From Helianthus annuus (Eukaryota > Streptophyta > Magnoliopsida > Asterales > Asteraceae): DNA of 64,000 nucleotides. Shown one piece after another: positions 21,802 through 34,493 of this stretch; position 1 is the stretch's first letter; every line of letters begins with the position of its first letter. The notes beneath the pieces are model-generated. The model saw only the letters and a program-made list of their open reading frames with translations, did not search any database and was not told where the DNA came from. The translations under genes and the position numbers were made by a program. The stretch covers positions 171,867,378 through 171,931,377 of the forward strand of contig NC_035437.2 in the NCBI RefSeq assembly GCF_002127325.2, read 5' to 3'.

Positions 21802-22505
21802 CTGCCAATCAAGCATATTAATTAGAGCTTTGCTTATTGCTCAAAAAATGAGTCATTTTCATTAACTAAGGGTCCATTCCGGTGCAACATTGGCTCCATA
21901 CACAAGGCTACAAATAGTGTGGAATCAAGCCTAGTTGAGCTCTAGCTCAGGTCGATAGCCTATGTGGCAGCGTGGAGCCTCAACCACGCCGCGCCACCGT
22001 TCCACTCCCCAATATTGAATAGTGTATTTAACTTTTCATCGTAAATCGTGACAAACCGAACCAATCCATCGTCATGACAAACCGAACAACATTGATATCA
22101 GTATCACTAGAAGCTGTATCTGTATTTGCTTTTATGGTTTTCGATCGTTGTAAAACCCACATTGATATCCTTTTAGCGTATCATAACTTTCTTTTTTGGA
22201 TTTTCTCTTTCAATTACCATAACAAGTGACAAAACCGTAACAAATCAATACAGTACCAACCAAATTCCCGCCACATATCGTGAGAAAAATCCCACTAGTT
22301 CCAAACATGATATATAATATTTGATCCAGTAGTACTACACATATGCACAAAATTTTCTTCTTTTTCCAACAAAACATATTTTGCAGCTGGTTTTCACATA
22401 AAACATCAAACAAATACTATACGACAACAATCTCCGGCCACTCGCCGGACATAACTCCGGGAACTATAATCTTTCAATCAAGAGAATCACATATAAAAAA
22501 ACACA
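21802..22505. other. Spacer and 3' flank of the kinase gene
   Basis: No gene is recognised. The right part should include the 3' UTR of the minus-strand kinase gene that ends at 22506. No clear polyadenylation site was chosen. Confidence 0.4.
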
Positions 22506-25500
22506 TCAAAAGAAATCAAATTCAAGATAATTATCAGCCCCTTTTTTCTCCGGTGCAGCAACCGGAACCCCTGCACTTTTCTTCTCACCGGAAATCACCA
22601 CCGGTGCAGCCGGAACCTGCTCAATCTCAACTGGTCTCGGGATCTCAGGCGGGCTAGCGCACCGAATCAAAGCCCAGTTAACGCCTTCGAAGAACGGATG
22701 TTGTTTGATTTCGGTAGCACCCCTTTTGTAAGCCAACCGATGTTGCGGTTCCTTAACCAACAACCCCCGGATTAAATCACGGGCCGAAAAGCTAACCACC
22801 GGTGACTCGGGAAACCGCAGCGGTTGACCGACTACGTTCATCAAAGTGGCCCGGTTTCCGGATCCTTTAAAGGGAGTTTTACCGAACAGTAATTCGTACA
22901 GAAAGATCCCTAAAGTCCACCAGTCAACCGCACTCCCATGCCCTTCGTTTTTTATAATCTCGGGTGCTAGATACTCGTGGGTCCCGACAAACGACATTGA
23001 ACGGGCCCCGGTTGGCTCAGCCATTAGCTCGGGTAACGGGGTGACTTGGTGTCTGATTTCCGGTTTGTTTTTGGTCTTCGAACTGGATTTTGATTCTTTT
23101 TTGGATTTACTCATGAAGAGTTTAGGTGAGAAACACGATGTGGGGACCGCACATGCGGGTTGGATACAAGAAGAGGGCTCCATGCACGCGGGTTGGATAA
23201 AATAAGCCGAACCTTTTCTGAGTGGTTCATTGTCGAGAGAAGCTGATTTGACAAGCGTCGGGCTCACTGAACAGCGAAGCGAAAGGTCAAAGTCGGAAAG
23301 CATTATGTGGCCGTCTTCTCTGACTAAAACGTTCTCGGGTTTTAGGTCACGATATATGATCCCGAGCATGTGTAGGTATTCCATTGCTAGAAGAATTTCC
23401 GCTACATAAAACCTACAATCAAATAATCTTAACTCGTTAAAAAAAACATTTTTTGTCGGTCCAACCCAACCCGTTATTTCAACAAAAGAACCTGTTCTGA
23501 CCCGTTACCGAAAAAAAAGATAAGAAATAAGAGCCACAAAAAAAAAAAAAAAAAAAAAAAAAAGATAAGAAAACATCCAAAATCATTTTTAGGTAAAAAG
23601 TTAAGCAATTATTGAAACAATAATATTTCAATAATCATACTTGATGTAACTCTACTTATAGAAAAACTAGACCGATTTTTTTCTGGTCAATCAAACCCGA
23701 CCAGTTAGCAGGGGTGTAAACGAGCGAGTTTAAACGAGCTCTAACCTAAAAATAAGCTTGTTTTTTTTTTTATAAATGAGCCTGAGCTCGGGCTTCACTT
23801 ATAGAACTCGAGCAGGCTCGCGATATTTAGATATTTTTTATTTGATGTATTAAACATATATTTACATAATTCTTATTATATTAAAAATTATGATAAAATT
23901 ACTAAATAATATACCTTATGTTAAGTATAAAATTTACAATTATATATATAAAATAATTATAAATGTATATAAAAGTTTTAATAAAATAATTAATAATAAC
24001 AAAACAAGCTGAGCTCAAGCCCTCACAAGTTAAACGAGTTGAGTTCAACCTCGGATCGCCACCCTACCCGTTATCATTACAAAAAGTACCGGTTCTGACC
24101 CGTTTAATCACACGTGTGTGTGCACACAAGTTATAAAAGGAAACTAAGACCATACGAGAAATAAATGAAAGAGTAAATTACGTTTTTGGCCCATGTGGTT
24201 ATATCACTCTTACTATATTAGCCCAAAATAAGAATTTTTAACATATCTGCCCCCATAGTCTTTATAACTAACCATTTTGGCCCCTAAGTCTAACCATTTT
24301 GGCCCCCATGGTCTCTGTAACTAACCCTTTTGGCCCCCATGATCAGGGGCGTACCCACCCTAAGCCAAGGGTGGGCGGGCGCACCCCATGAAAAAATATT
24401 TTTTAGTGTTATTTTTCGTCGGAAATCTCGACCGCACCCCTTAGAATTTTTCACCCGCGCCCCTTGAAAATTTTCAACCGCCCCACTTAGAAAAAAAAAA
24501 ATAAGTATTAACCACTTATTCACTTAATTATTTAATCCAATTAAAGCCCAATTTGCAATCAATTTTTATTAACACAAGCCCAAACCCATCCACCCATTCC
24601 ATTTCCAAATCCCGCCTCCAAAAAAACTCCAACGACTTGACGCCACTGCTCACGACCTGGTGGTTTTTTTATCGAGAAAAACAAAATTCCGGTTGGACCG
24701 ACCCATATTACGTCAGAATTCCAATATAGAACTAGTATGGTTTATTTATTTATTTATTTATTTTGTTTTATGTGATGTGTAAGGGTTTAATCTTTTTATA
24801 TATTTTTTTATTTCTTTGTTGTTCTAGACTTGTAGTTAAATGATTTTGTTGTTTTCTTTATACATTTGTTTGTTTAAATGATTAGTTACAAGTAATCAAG
24901 GTTTAATATTAGGGCTTGAATGTTTAAAAATATAATTGAAAGTTATGGGCTATGGTTAAACATGATTGTTTATTTTGTTTAAGTGTTTAGTGTTGTTTTA
25001 TGAACTTATGGAGCAAATTATATGTGTTAGGAACAATGAGTAAGAATGTAATGAACTTATGGCGTGTTTAGTATCTTTAGGTGATATTTTGGATATATTT
25101 CAAAAAAAAAAAACCTGTAGGGCACAATTTTAAATACGTTTGTAATTTGTAATAACGTTTGACGTGTTTTTGATGATTTATAAATTTTAGTTTGATGTTC
25201 TTTTGTCTTACATGATCCGACCCGACCCGCTATGAACCGATATTTTTATACAGCTAGGGGCCTAAAATTTTTGAAAATATACCGCACCCCCTGGAAAAAA
25301 TTTCTGGGTCCGCCACTGCCCATGATCTCTAGACTTAGGGGCCAAAATGGTTAGTTATAGAGATCATGGGGGCAGATATGTTAAAAATTGTTATTTTGGG
25401 CTAATATAGTAAAAGTGATATAACCACAGGGGCCAAAAACGTAATTTACTCTAAACGAAATGATATAACTATCATCATACCTATCTTAAGGAGTTGAGGG

Positions 25501-26532
25501 GTGTTTGAATCACAAGCATCATGCAGGTTGGATAGCGGGTCAACAAGATCCATATTCTACTATTGGATATATGGTTAGGTTGACCCGTATGACCGCATAC
25601 ACTTTAATCCATTTTTATAGATAATTAATGTGTTGGTTATGATCATAAAATCAATATCGGGAATATCGGTGATATATCGGTCAATATTATAATATCGCTG
25701 ATAATATCGGTGCCGATATTTTACATGGGGACCGATAACCGGTATATCACCGATATTAACTGCATAGTTTAAAAGAACAATGAAGCAAATAAAAAGTAGG
25801 GACTAAGAGATCATACTTTACGGCTTGTTCACAAAACCGCTTTCCGGGCTGCCTTTGTCGAAGAGTATGCAAATCACCCCCGGGGCAAAACTCCATAACC
25901 AAACACGAGAATTTATCGGTTTCAAAATGAGAATACAAAGTTGGAAGAAACGGGTGATCCAAAGATTGCAAAATCTCCCGTTCGGTTTGAGCCCGTAACA
26001 ACTTTTTGCGGCTTTCTAGCGACACTTTATCCATAACTTTCATTGCAAAATAAGATTTAGTACCACTAAGTTCCGAAAGATAAACACTCCCAATATCACC
26101 ACAACCTAAACGTTTCAACAACCGGAAATGACTCAAACCCAAAACCCCGTCTTTCGATCTAACGGCTTGGATCGCTTCCCATCTTGAATCGTTTGATTTG
26201 TGGGGCTTATTCATGTTACTACTTAAACTACTACAACTACTTTCGTCACTTACATCGGTACTTGTACTTCCTCTACACACACTACTTTTTCCACTTTCAA
26301 CAACTTCGGTTTTTTCACCGGTTTTTGCGCTTCCGCCAGCGTTACCAGACGCTTCTTTTTTAGCCGATAAACTTTTTTCTTTACCTAATTGATCTTGACT
26401 TTGTTGACCCTTTTTGGAATCTAATTCGGGTCGTTTTTCAGTGACTTTCGTTGGCGTTGTAGGCTCTAAACTTTTCGGATTTTCTTCCGTTAACTTATTA
26501 CCAACCGTTTTGGTACTAGACTTTGAATCCAT
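22506..26532 (-). CDS. D6PKL: D6PK-like AGC-VIII protein kinase
   Basis: Two coding exons on the minus strand, 26532-25817 and 23412-22506, join in phase (AA|G at Lys239) to give 540 residues. Residues 1-130 are a Ser/Lys/Glu-rich linker. The kinase domain has a GxGxxG loop (143-148, LGCGDIGS), catalytic Lys165, YRDLKPEN (259-266) and DFD at 279-281. DFD in place of DFG, plus a long Cys/Ser/Lys-rich insertion before the activation loop, marks plant AGC-VIII kinases. The C-terminus ends NYLEFDFF, a PIF-type hydrophobic motif. Family knowledge: D6PK-type kinases are plasma-membrane-associated and phosphorylate PIN auxin efflux carriers. Assignment to D6PK rather than a sister AGC1 member rests on overall pattern. 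The 2.4 kb intron is filled with transposons. Confidence 0.9.
23708..24065. mobile_element. Non-autonomous hAT-like element in the kinase intron
   Basis: The ends GCAGGGGTG and CACCCT are flanked by similar 8-bp repeats, ACCAGTTA (23700-23707) and ACCCGTTA (24066-24073), with one mismatch. GAGCTCG/AACGAGC motifs at both sides surround an AT-rich core. It is related to the repeat at 2107-2595. Confidence 0.6.
24171..25451. mobile_element. Mutator-like foldback MITE, split by a hAT insertion
   Basis: The left part (24171-24343) and right part (25319-25451) are the two arms of the same foldback family as 10776-11020, with ends GAGTAAATTACG and CGTAATTTACTC. Outer 9-bp repeats TAAATGAAA (24162-24170) and TAAACGAAA (25452-25460) differ by one base. 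The loop of this copy is longer than in the intact copy, with a local duplication of the CCATTTTGGCCCC segment. Confidence 0.75.
24344..25318. mobile_element. hAT element nested in the foldback MITE
   Basis: This 975-bp element begins CAGGGGCGTACCCACC and ends GTCCGCCACTG. It is flanked by a perfect 8-bp duplication CCCATGAT (24336-24343 and 25319-25326). Subterminal regions contain inverted GCACCCC/GGGTGC motifs, and the interior is AT-rich and non-coding. The 8-bp target and short CAG...CTG ends fit hAT. Confidence 0.8.
25640..25760. repeat. ATATCGG-rich repeat beside the kinase exon 1 donor
   Basis: ATATCGG/CCGATAT motifs recur about ten times in both orientations over 120 bp, ending about 60 bp from the splice donor of the first coding exon. 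It is probably part of a decayed transposon. No borders are defined. Confidence 0.4.
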
Positions 26533-26627
26533 ATTTATGAAACTGCAAATATCTTTTGATCAATTAGAGCCACTGCAACATCTTCAACTCTGAAACAAGT
26601 AAATAAAAAAATTAGTTATGAATCTTA

Positions 26628-26670
<43 letters not shown>

Positions 26671-27646
26671 GGGGTTCTAGAGTGAACACTAGTGTATTTG
26701 CGAACTGAGTGAACAAATCCTGGCCATTGATCTACACACGTGTATGGTCAGGATCTTATCATCAAATCGTAAAATACACTAGTGTATTTCAACATCAAAT
26801 CTTGGCCATTGATCTACACACGTGTATGGCCAGGATTAGTTCACTCAGTTCGCAAGCTACACCAGTGTTCACTCTTGAACCTAATCCTATATATATATAT
26901 ATATATATAGGATTAGGTTCTTTAAAGAAGAAACATATAAAATAATGAACTAATCAAGAAATTAATAAAATTTAGGCAATGCATCACAGAAATAACTTAT
27001 ACACCAAATCAGTGTCAAGAAACAAATCAAGAAAGTAATAATTTCTTTAACAAGTTCAAGAAACTATATATGAAAATCAAAGTAACACCAAAATCACTAT
27101 CAAGAAACAAATTAAAAAAAAAAAAAGTTATAAAATCTCAAACAAATAAAAAAATATATATATCAAATTATCAATACCATATGAAGATAATTTGCAATTT
27201 TGCAACCAAATTACTGCCAAGAACAAATCAAGAAAGTTACAAAATCCTAACACAAATCAAGAAACAATTTAAAGACCCATAATTTGCAAACCAAAATCAA
27301 AACTTGGATCAAGATTTAAAATTAAAAAATAAAAAAAAAAAAAAAAAATTCTACCAACTCAAATCAAATTGGGGAAAAAACCTTCAATGGTTGTTCAGAG
27401 TTCAGACACCAATTAATTTATCAAGAAATAAATAAATAAATAAATAAATAAATTTAAGAGATGATGTGAACTGATGATACCAACATCTTTCACACAGCAA
27501 TCAAAGTCCAAAACAAGATAAGAACAACAGGCCCATGAATAAAAAAGAAAAAAAAAGTAAAAAGTAAAAGAATTTATGAAAAGCAGACAGATCTTGAAAC
27601 CAGACCCACCTTCTCTTCATTCAAATCTTTACCAAAATCACCCCCA

Positions 27647-27683
<37 letters not shown>

Positions 27684-27900
27684 CTAATCCAAAACAGATC
27701 AAGAACTCAAGAAAAGCAAAACCCACTTGCATTAACAGTAAAAAGATCAAATTTTTAAAAGTATGGAGCAAAAGTAACCCTAAAGAAACATACCTGAAGG
27801 GTGATAAACTGATAAAGATCGAAACTTTAGGGTTTATGTAGAGGTATAAATCAAGAATGAGATGTAGAGAGTGAGCTTCTTGTTGTGGTGGATGAGAAAA
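26533..27900 (-). other. Kinase gene 5' UTR and its intron (predicted)
   Basis: Upstream of the kinase start codon, an acceptor-like CTTGTTTCAG boundary lies at about 26590 and a donor-like TTCAG|GTATG at 27794/27793. These suggest a non-coding first exon at roughly 27794-27900 and a 1.2 kb leader intron. That intron contains the foldback at 26665-26890, oligo-A tracts and AT-rich filler. This is inferred from splice consensus only. Confidence 0.45.
26665..26890. mobile_element. Foldback MITE in the kinase leader intron
   Basis: The ends TATAGGGTGGGGTTCTAGAG and the complementary right end (CACTCTTGAACCTAATCCTA) are inverted. They lie between (TA)n tracts. The internal segment GGCCATTGATCTACACACGT occurs twice. 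The ends match the 4.3 kb element at 14678-18959, so this is probably a deletion derivative of that family. Confidence 0.65.
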
Positions 27901-27978
27901 ATGTGTAATTGAGGAGAGAGATTGTAGAAGAATTGAGGAATCGAGGTAAAGTTAAAGGTTTGCCACGTTCTTCATATT

Positions 27979-27990
27979 ATTTATATATAA
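27979..27990 (-). promoter_or_regulatory. Possible TATA box of the kinase gene
   Basis: The minus strand reads TTATATATAAAT about 80-190 bp upstream of the predicted non-coding first exon. The surroundings are AT-rich, so a chance match is quite possible. Confidence 0.3.
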
Positions 27991-28254
27991 TTTTTTTATT
28001 ATTAATAATATATATTTTTTTCATCTTAAAAGTAAGAAAACATATGGGGCTTCTGTGGTTCCACCCTGTACATCATGGTTTTAGCTTTTAAGGCAACTCA
28101 GAATTTTCTATTCTTGTCTTGCCAAAAATCAAGTTGATAAAAATTAGTTTTTTTTTTTTTACTTTATGTTAGATGTTAATGTTAATAAAATCTGTTTTTT
28201 TTTTATGAATTTTAGGAACCAAGATGCACAAAAGGAATGTATCTATTTTATTAA

Positions 28255-28878
28255 GGGGGTAGGGGTGATCATCACTCATCACTCACTTATAATTTTCAAT
28301 CAAGTTCCGTCATGTCATCAACAATTATTTCATCATTAGTGATGGATTTTAATGGAAATGGTCATCACTTGTGATGAAATTCCATCACTCACAACATTTT
28401 TTATTATTATTTTTTAAATTATAAATTAACAATAAAACACTAAAATTATAAATTATAAAAACCTTAAACGGTCAAATGAGCAACGGTCAAAAGAGAGGAA
28501 CGGTCGTTTTTATTTTATTTTCACGTGTGATATTAATCACGCGTTATAAGTTTAACGCGTTAAAAATGATGGGTGGCGGCGGTGTGTTGTTATGTTTCAC
28601 GCGTGGTGGGGGTTGAAAACGGACCACCCCGGGTCCCCTTGGAAGAGTAAAATGTTATTTTCGTCTTTCAGGGTTGACAAGTTTTGCGACTTTTGTCCCT
28701 GAGGTGTCATTTTCATTCAAAATGTTTGAAATGTTGTCATTTTCATCCCTGTTCGCCAAAGAGGAACGAGAGTCGCAATAAATTGCCAAACTCAATGATG
28801 AAAATGGCAATGAAATACAAACTTGAATGACTCAAATGCACAGAAAAGGTAATTTTAGACAATTTTGTCATTTTACTC
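28255..28878. repeat. Two adjacent MITE-like repeats
   Basis: About 28255-28640 begins TAGGGGTGATC and ends GGACCACCCCG, loosely inverted, with internal GTGATGGA/CATCACTC motifs in both orientations. Directly after it, 28645-28878 begins GAGTAAAATG and ends CATTTTACTC, a short member of the foldback family at 11383-11808. Neither copy has a clean target duplication. Confidence 0.5.
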
Positions 28879-29618
28879 TTATTAGAAAGGTTGACGGTTT
28901 AATTATGTAACAATAGTACAAAATCTAATGTCGGGTTTTATGAGAAATCGGTAGTCAATGTGCAAGATAGAGGGAGGAGAGCGTGTGAAGGAAATCTAAG
29001 AGATGAACGCTCGTGGATGAATTGTGAGAGGAGGGAGGAAGAAGAGACAGATTGTGCGCATTTGTCATGGGGTAGTCAACATGGAGGCGTTCATGCGCCC
29101 CACCCGACTGGAGATGTTATAAGAATTTGTTATATGTTGTCCAAGTGGATACTCCTCGAGTCGGATTTTTGGATTATATGTGAACTTATCCTCACATTTA
29201 ATATAAATGCGTTTAAAACGTGTTAATGCTATTTAAGACATAGTATTCATCGTGAACCAAATATCTCACTTGTTTATGGTGGATGAGTTATTTGACTAGG
29301 AAGTTATAGTTTTAACCTTTATCAAAAGAAAATCCACAAATTTAATCATTATGTTTAAACTTGATTATGAAAAAATAAGTTCATACCCGTGTATGGATTT
29401 AAAGTAACTATATATATTTGTTGATAGCTACCCTCATATAAAAGGAAGTTGTTAACTTTGAAAACACTTGAAAGGTCAAACTTGCAATTTCAGTATTTCA
29501 CATGGTGTTTACCTTTTTTGACATTAAAGTTACCAGGTTTCATAGAAAGAAGTTATCAGGTTGAGAAATCTTTGAATATTAGCTACAGCAAAATACAATT
29601 CTATTAAATTATATAAAA
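28879..29618. other. Intergenic, nothing recognised
   Basis: AT-rich. An open frame of 88 codons at 28960-29226 has no recognisable family and no coding context, so I do not call it a gene. Confidence 0.45.
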
Positions 29619-31075
29619 CTAGAATTTCGACCCGCCGCAATGCGGCGGGGATTCTTTAGTTATAACTAAGTCGATCTAGAACCTGCATGTTATGTTAAAC
29701 CTGTGAAACGGGAAAAAATAGACGATGTAAAACGTTCACCCACACACGCACGTTGCATCGTGTTAACTCGCAAAATTTAGAACGAAATGTAAAAACGTTA
29801 AACCAAAGACGCACGATGCGATGCGATGTGTTAAGTCACAAAATTTAGAACGAAGCATAAAGCGATAAATTTGCGAAAAATGAAAACTATAAAGGACCAA
29901 AGTTCAAAGTAAAAAAAGTTGTGAAGATAGATTACAAAAGATATAAAGTTTGTGGTTAAAAGTAAAAAAAAACAAATCGTTTTGGGTTAAAAGTAATTTA
30001 TGAAATACTTTTGGGTGAAAAGTAAAAAAAAAATCAAATTTTTTTTTTGGAAAACCCCCAAAGCCAACGTTACGACAACCATATGCATAATCATTCTTCT
30101 TTGAAAACCCCCCAAAGCACACCCCGCGTTGCGGCGGGGCGTAAAACGGTGTCAAATAGTACTAATGTCACACAACCGTCATCGACCACCGACATTGACT
30201 CGGCGTAGGGTATGCGTGTTGCGACGAACCTAACAAACATGGGAAAATAGAGGTAAAAACGTTGAACCACACATGAACGTTGCGTTTATAAATACTTTTG
30301 GGTGAAAAGTAAAAAAAAAATCATTTTTTTTGGAAAACCCCCCAAAGCCAACGTTACGACAACCATATGCATAACCCTTCTTCTTTGAAAACCCCCCAAA
30401 GCACACCTCGCGTTGCGACGGGGCGTAAAACGGTGTCAAATAGTACTAATGTCACACAACCGTCATCGACCACTGACACTGACTCGGCGTAGGGTATGCG
30501 TGTTGCGACGAACCTAACAAACATGGGAAAATAGAGGTAAAAACGTTGAACCACACATGAACGTTGCGTTTATAAATACTTTTGGGTGAAAAGTAAAAAA
30601 AAAAAATCATTTTTTTTGGAAAACCCCCCAAAGCCAACGTTACGACAACCATATGCATAACCCTTCTTCTTTGAAAACCCCCCAAAGCACACCTCGCGTT
30701 GCGACGGGGCGTAAAACGGTGTCAAATAGTACTAATGTCACACAACCGTCATCGACCACCGACACTGACTCGGCGTAGGGTATGCGTGTTGCGACGAACC
30801 TAACAAACATGGGAAAATAGAGGTAAAAACGTTGAACCACACATGCACGTTGCGTCGTATTAACTCGAAAAAATTAGAACTATACGTAAAACGAAAATTT
30901 GCGAAAGGTGAAAAGTATAAGTGACAAAAGTTGTGAAGTTAAATTGCAAATAATGAAAAGTTTTGGGTTAAAGTTAAAAAACAAATTATGTAGGGTTAAA
31001 ATTAAAAAAGATAAAAACATTTGGGTTAAAACTAAAAAATCAAGGTTTTTTTTTTGAAAAATACCCAAAGCACAC
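29619..31075 (-). mobile_element. Helitron-like element, 3' end at left
   Basis: Read on the minus strand, the left edge gives a GC-rich hairpin (CCGCCGCATTGCGGCGGG), about 10 nt, then CTAG followed by T. Hairpin plus CTRR inserted before T is the Helitron 3' terminus. The same CGTTGCGGCGGGG motif recurs inside. No RepHel protein is present, so the element would be non-autonomous. The opposite (5' TC) end could not be fixed, so the right boundary is approximate. Confidence 0.5.
30000..30860. repeat. Tandem array, three units of about 286 bp
   Basis: The segment GCCAACGTTACGACAACC recurs at about 30063, 30347 and 30633 with nearly identical flanks (GGAAAACCCCC, GACTCGGCGTAGGGTATGCG, AACAAACATGGGAAAATAG). 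Units 2 and 3 differ at very few positions, which implies recent amplification. The array lies inside the Helitron-like element. Reading frames repeated in each unit are by-products of the array. Confidence 0.85.
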
Positions 31076-33142
31076 TTTACAACTCATGATGCACTAAGAA
31101 CTTGCTTCTTTATATGTGGAATAATATAAATACTTAATTTTGAAGATATTTGATTTTTCATTTAACTTAGTTAAAATATATTATAATTAAGTCAGCCATA
31201 AAGGTGTATGATATAATTGGTTAATTTGGTGGTTAGTTCACCTGTGCCTAAAAATATGTTAGATTAACATTGATGAATTTGGTGGTTAGTTCACATAATT
31301 ATGCCCCACCAAATTTAACAGGACAAAGTTAAGCTTATTCAAATGGTAAAAGACTGTTTAGAATATGTAAATAATAATTTTATATTGAGAATAAACATTG
31401 ATAGTCCCTTTCAATAATTGAAAATAAGTCATTGCACAAATAATAAACTTTTTATTGAGAATATTCTTCATACATCTTCTGAAGAAATAACAACAAAACA
31501 TGTAAACAAATGTAATCAATAGTCAATTTTCTTACACTAATCACTTATGGTCTATAATCATTCTTTTAAGTCATAATTAACATAAGGTTGGGTAGTGTGG
31601 AGGCGCCCCACCTCCACATCACCCAATAACGTCCTGATGGCGCCCTATCTCTAACCCGTAGGCGCTAAAGGGGCTCTTGTGAGTGTAATGGCAGGCGTCA
31701 ATGGGGAGGCTCTTTGGACCCCATGTTGCAAGTGAAGAAGCCAATCAAAACCCCATATTTGGAGGGGGAACCATTCATAGCCAAACCACACCGGGCGCCC
31801 CATCTCTACCCCGTGGGCGCCAAAGGGGCTCTTGTGAGTGTAATAGCATTCCTCATGATTAGGATCCAGAAATGTGAATCATAACAATCGGTCTGGTTAC
31901 TGGTCTCATTCAGGTGTGGTTCATCCACCAAGACACTCATTGTCATATATATGATCGTCCGATGGCCTTACCTATAACCATTGCATTCATAATTATGCCC
32001 TCCATGACTGACTTAACACATGACAGGCTAACACGGCATTTTTTTCCTCATGCTTTCAGCACAATCAAATATTACACGGAGTCTACTATAGAGATGCAAA
32101 ACATGTCACTTCAATCTTTTGTTTTTTAAATATTCTTGTTACGTCTTTAATGATCAGTGAATGATCGATCCTCCAAACTATTTATACTCGTGGGTCGCAA
32201 CTATATGTTGTTTTATGATGTTAGACAATGCGTAATGGGCATTATATAGGCGTAAAGGGGCTTGATAACGCCCTCAACACCGTCCCGTGGGCGTTATAGA
32301 GGCATGAAGAGAAAGGGGCGTTTTTAGTATAATGCCAAATGAGGAGAGAAAAAATGAAAAGTAATGATTGAAAGGGAATTACGAGGCGTTAAGTATTACA
32401 CGTTTTTTGAAGGAGCATTATGATGCTGATGTGGTGGAAAAGGCATTAACCATTACGGATGACCTATCTTACATTTTTTACATTTCTTTGGTTATTGGTA
32501 GCTTTCTAAACTTATCTTTAGGATTGTTTGTTTGAGAGTTGGGGGTCTCTGGAGGCAATCTCTTTATTTCTCATGAATAGAGGTTTAGTTTACCTACATC
32601 TTATGTCCCCCAAGCTCCACCAATAGTTTTGTTATAGGTCAGATTTGTTGGATACAATTGTTCTTGTACCATCACTTTTACCTTAAAATGTTATTGTGAT
32701 CTGTAACATATAGAAGAACTGAAGAAGTATATATTTTTTAAAGTTTACAACTAATATTTAATGTTATATTGAATTTAGACCAAAATAGAATTTACCATTT
32801 CTTCACTCTCCAGATCCTTTAACCAATTTCCATACAAGAGCCACACTGACATTGACATTCAACCATGCAAAATGAATACGATTGTAGCATCAGGTCTCGA
32901 AATTGACTGATGTGTCACTTATACAGAAATTTGAGATCAAACATAATTCTATTCTATTAATACTTAAAATGTTAGGGCATTTGAAATCTGTTCTACCTCT
33001 TATTTGGGTTTTTTCAATTTGTAGATCATTACTACGCATAAGCAAAATGCGCTTGCCTATATACATACTAAGTGTAAACAAAGTGTATCGGGTTAATTAT
33101 ATGGTAATACCTCATACATCTTTATATAAAAAATACCAAGGT
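31076..33142. other. Intergenic with short repeats
   Basis: No gene is seen. At 31589-31626 there is a local hairpin (TTGGGTAGTGTGGAGG and its near-complement). A segment of about 50 bp (CGCCCCATCTCTACCCCGTG, then GGGGCTCTTGTGAGTGTAAT) is repeated at about 31642 and 31797. A possible MITE spans 32223-32465, bounded by inverted CGTAATGG motifs. The rest is featureless. Confidence 0.45.
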
Positions 33143-33575
33143 TGGAGAACTCGCTAGTCGCTAGTCGGTCGGTGAGGTGGGGACTAGCGACTACTCGGGA
33201 TTAATTACTCGGGATTAATCGGATCGAGTTTTTTATATGTAATTTTTAGTTTTATGTATACGTATACACATTTTTATAGGTAAATATTTTAAGTAGCTAG
33301 GTTTTAACTCTTACTCAACTCATTTTTTAAGTATACAAGATTAATTGTTAGAATTCACATGGTTTGGTTGGAAAGTGGCCGGAATTTAGAGGTTTTAGCC
33401 GAAATATACAGGTTTTTTTGCCAGAATCTCTGGTTGGAATCGCCGATTTTTGGTTGGCCGACTAGGCCTGACTAGCGATTAATGGACTGATTAACTAAAA
33501 ATTACTCAGTTACTGACCGACTAGCGATTAATCGCCGACTACTCGCCGCCTAGTCGCGATTTTTACAACACTGAA
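33143..33575. repeat. CTAGTCG/GATTAATCG-rich degenerate repeat
   Basis: Both edges carry CGACTAG/CTAGTCG motifs in opposite orientation around an AT-rich core. The right edge ends in GTCGCGATTTTTACAACAC. It resembles the repeat at 313-717 and is probably an old non-autonomous DNA transposon. No TSD was found. Confidence 0.45.
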
Positions 33576-34023
33576 AAATATAAGTATTTATACTCATCTT
33601 TTCCAAACAACTTTTTTTACACCTAAATCATGTATCAACTTGTACATGTAAGAATTTGAACTCACCTCAGTTTTGTGAGAGACAACCATCATACCGCTAG
33701 GCCATAAGTATATAGAATCTCATATGGACGTTTTTATAAAAGTAAAAATATTTATTTTATTAGTGAAGAGTTCAAATGAGAAGAAATTATAAATTAAGAA
33801 TAAAAAGAATAAAGGATACAAAAGTAATTTGAACAAATTGTTTAATAAGTGAGTCATTTACTATTGTTATTCAAATTAATGAACTGTAATCATTTAATGA
33901 GTTTATCTTATAAAATAGTTGTACACCTTACACAATAAAAACAATCATGCACATGATCCTACATTTCAACGTTTCCTACACTATTAAAATAATTTTCGTT
34001 GTAGGTTACAGAATGTGTAGGAC

Positions 34024-34493
34024 TAGGGCCGTCCATCAGGGGGTGTAAGAGGTGCATGCGATCAGGGCCCAAATCAATATAGGGCCCGAAAAAAATTTAT
34101 TTTTTTATATATATATATATATAAAATTCTGGATGTTTGTATTAATAAGGGCCTGCTAAAAGACCCAAAGTTTTTTAAATAATGGCATGCTTAAAAGTTT
34201 TTAAAAAATGACCCAATTAACAAGCCCAAGTGATTAGTCTAAACAAAAATAAGGGTCTGCTAGATAAGGGAAAGGAAACAAAACGTCACATTGTTTAAAA
34301 GTTTTTAAAAAATGGCCCAATTAATTTGTTTTATCAATTATAACAATTATCGTAGTATTATGGGTTTTTAGTATTTATATATTTGATTGAATTATTGATG
34401 AGTTTATGTTATATGAAGATTTGCGAATAGGGCCCAAATTTTTTATCTCGAACAGGGCCAAAATGTTTTTTGTGATTTTCGGAGACGGCCCTG
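34024..34493. mobile_element. Non-autonomous hAT element
   Basis: The ends TAGGGCCGTC and GACGGCCCTG are inverted (one terminal mismatch). They are flanked by a perfect 8-bp duplication TGTAGGAC (34016-34023 and 34494-34501). The interior repeats AGGGCCCAAAT and AATGGCCCAATTAA motifs and is non-coding. Confidence 0.8.

Noticed and set aside
28960..29226. 88-codon open frame as a gene
   Set aside because: No recognisable family, no splice or promoter context, not found elsewhere in the window.
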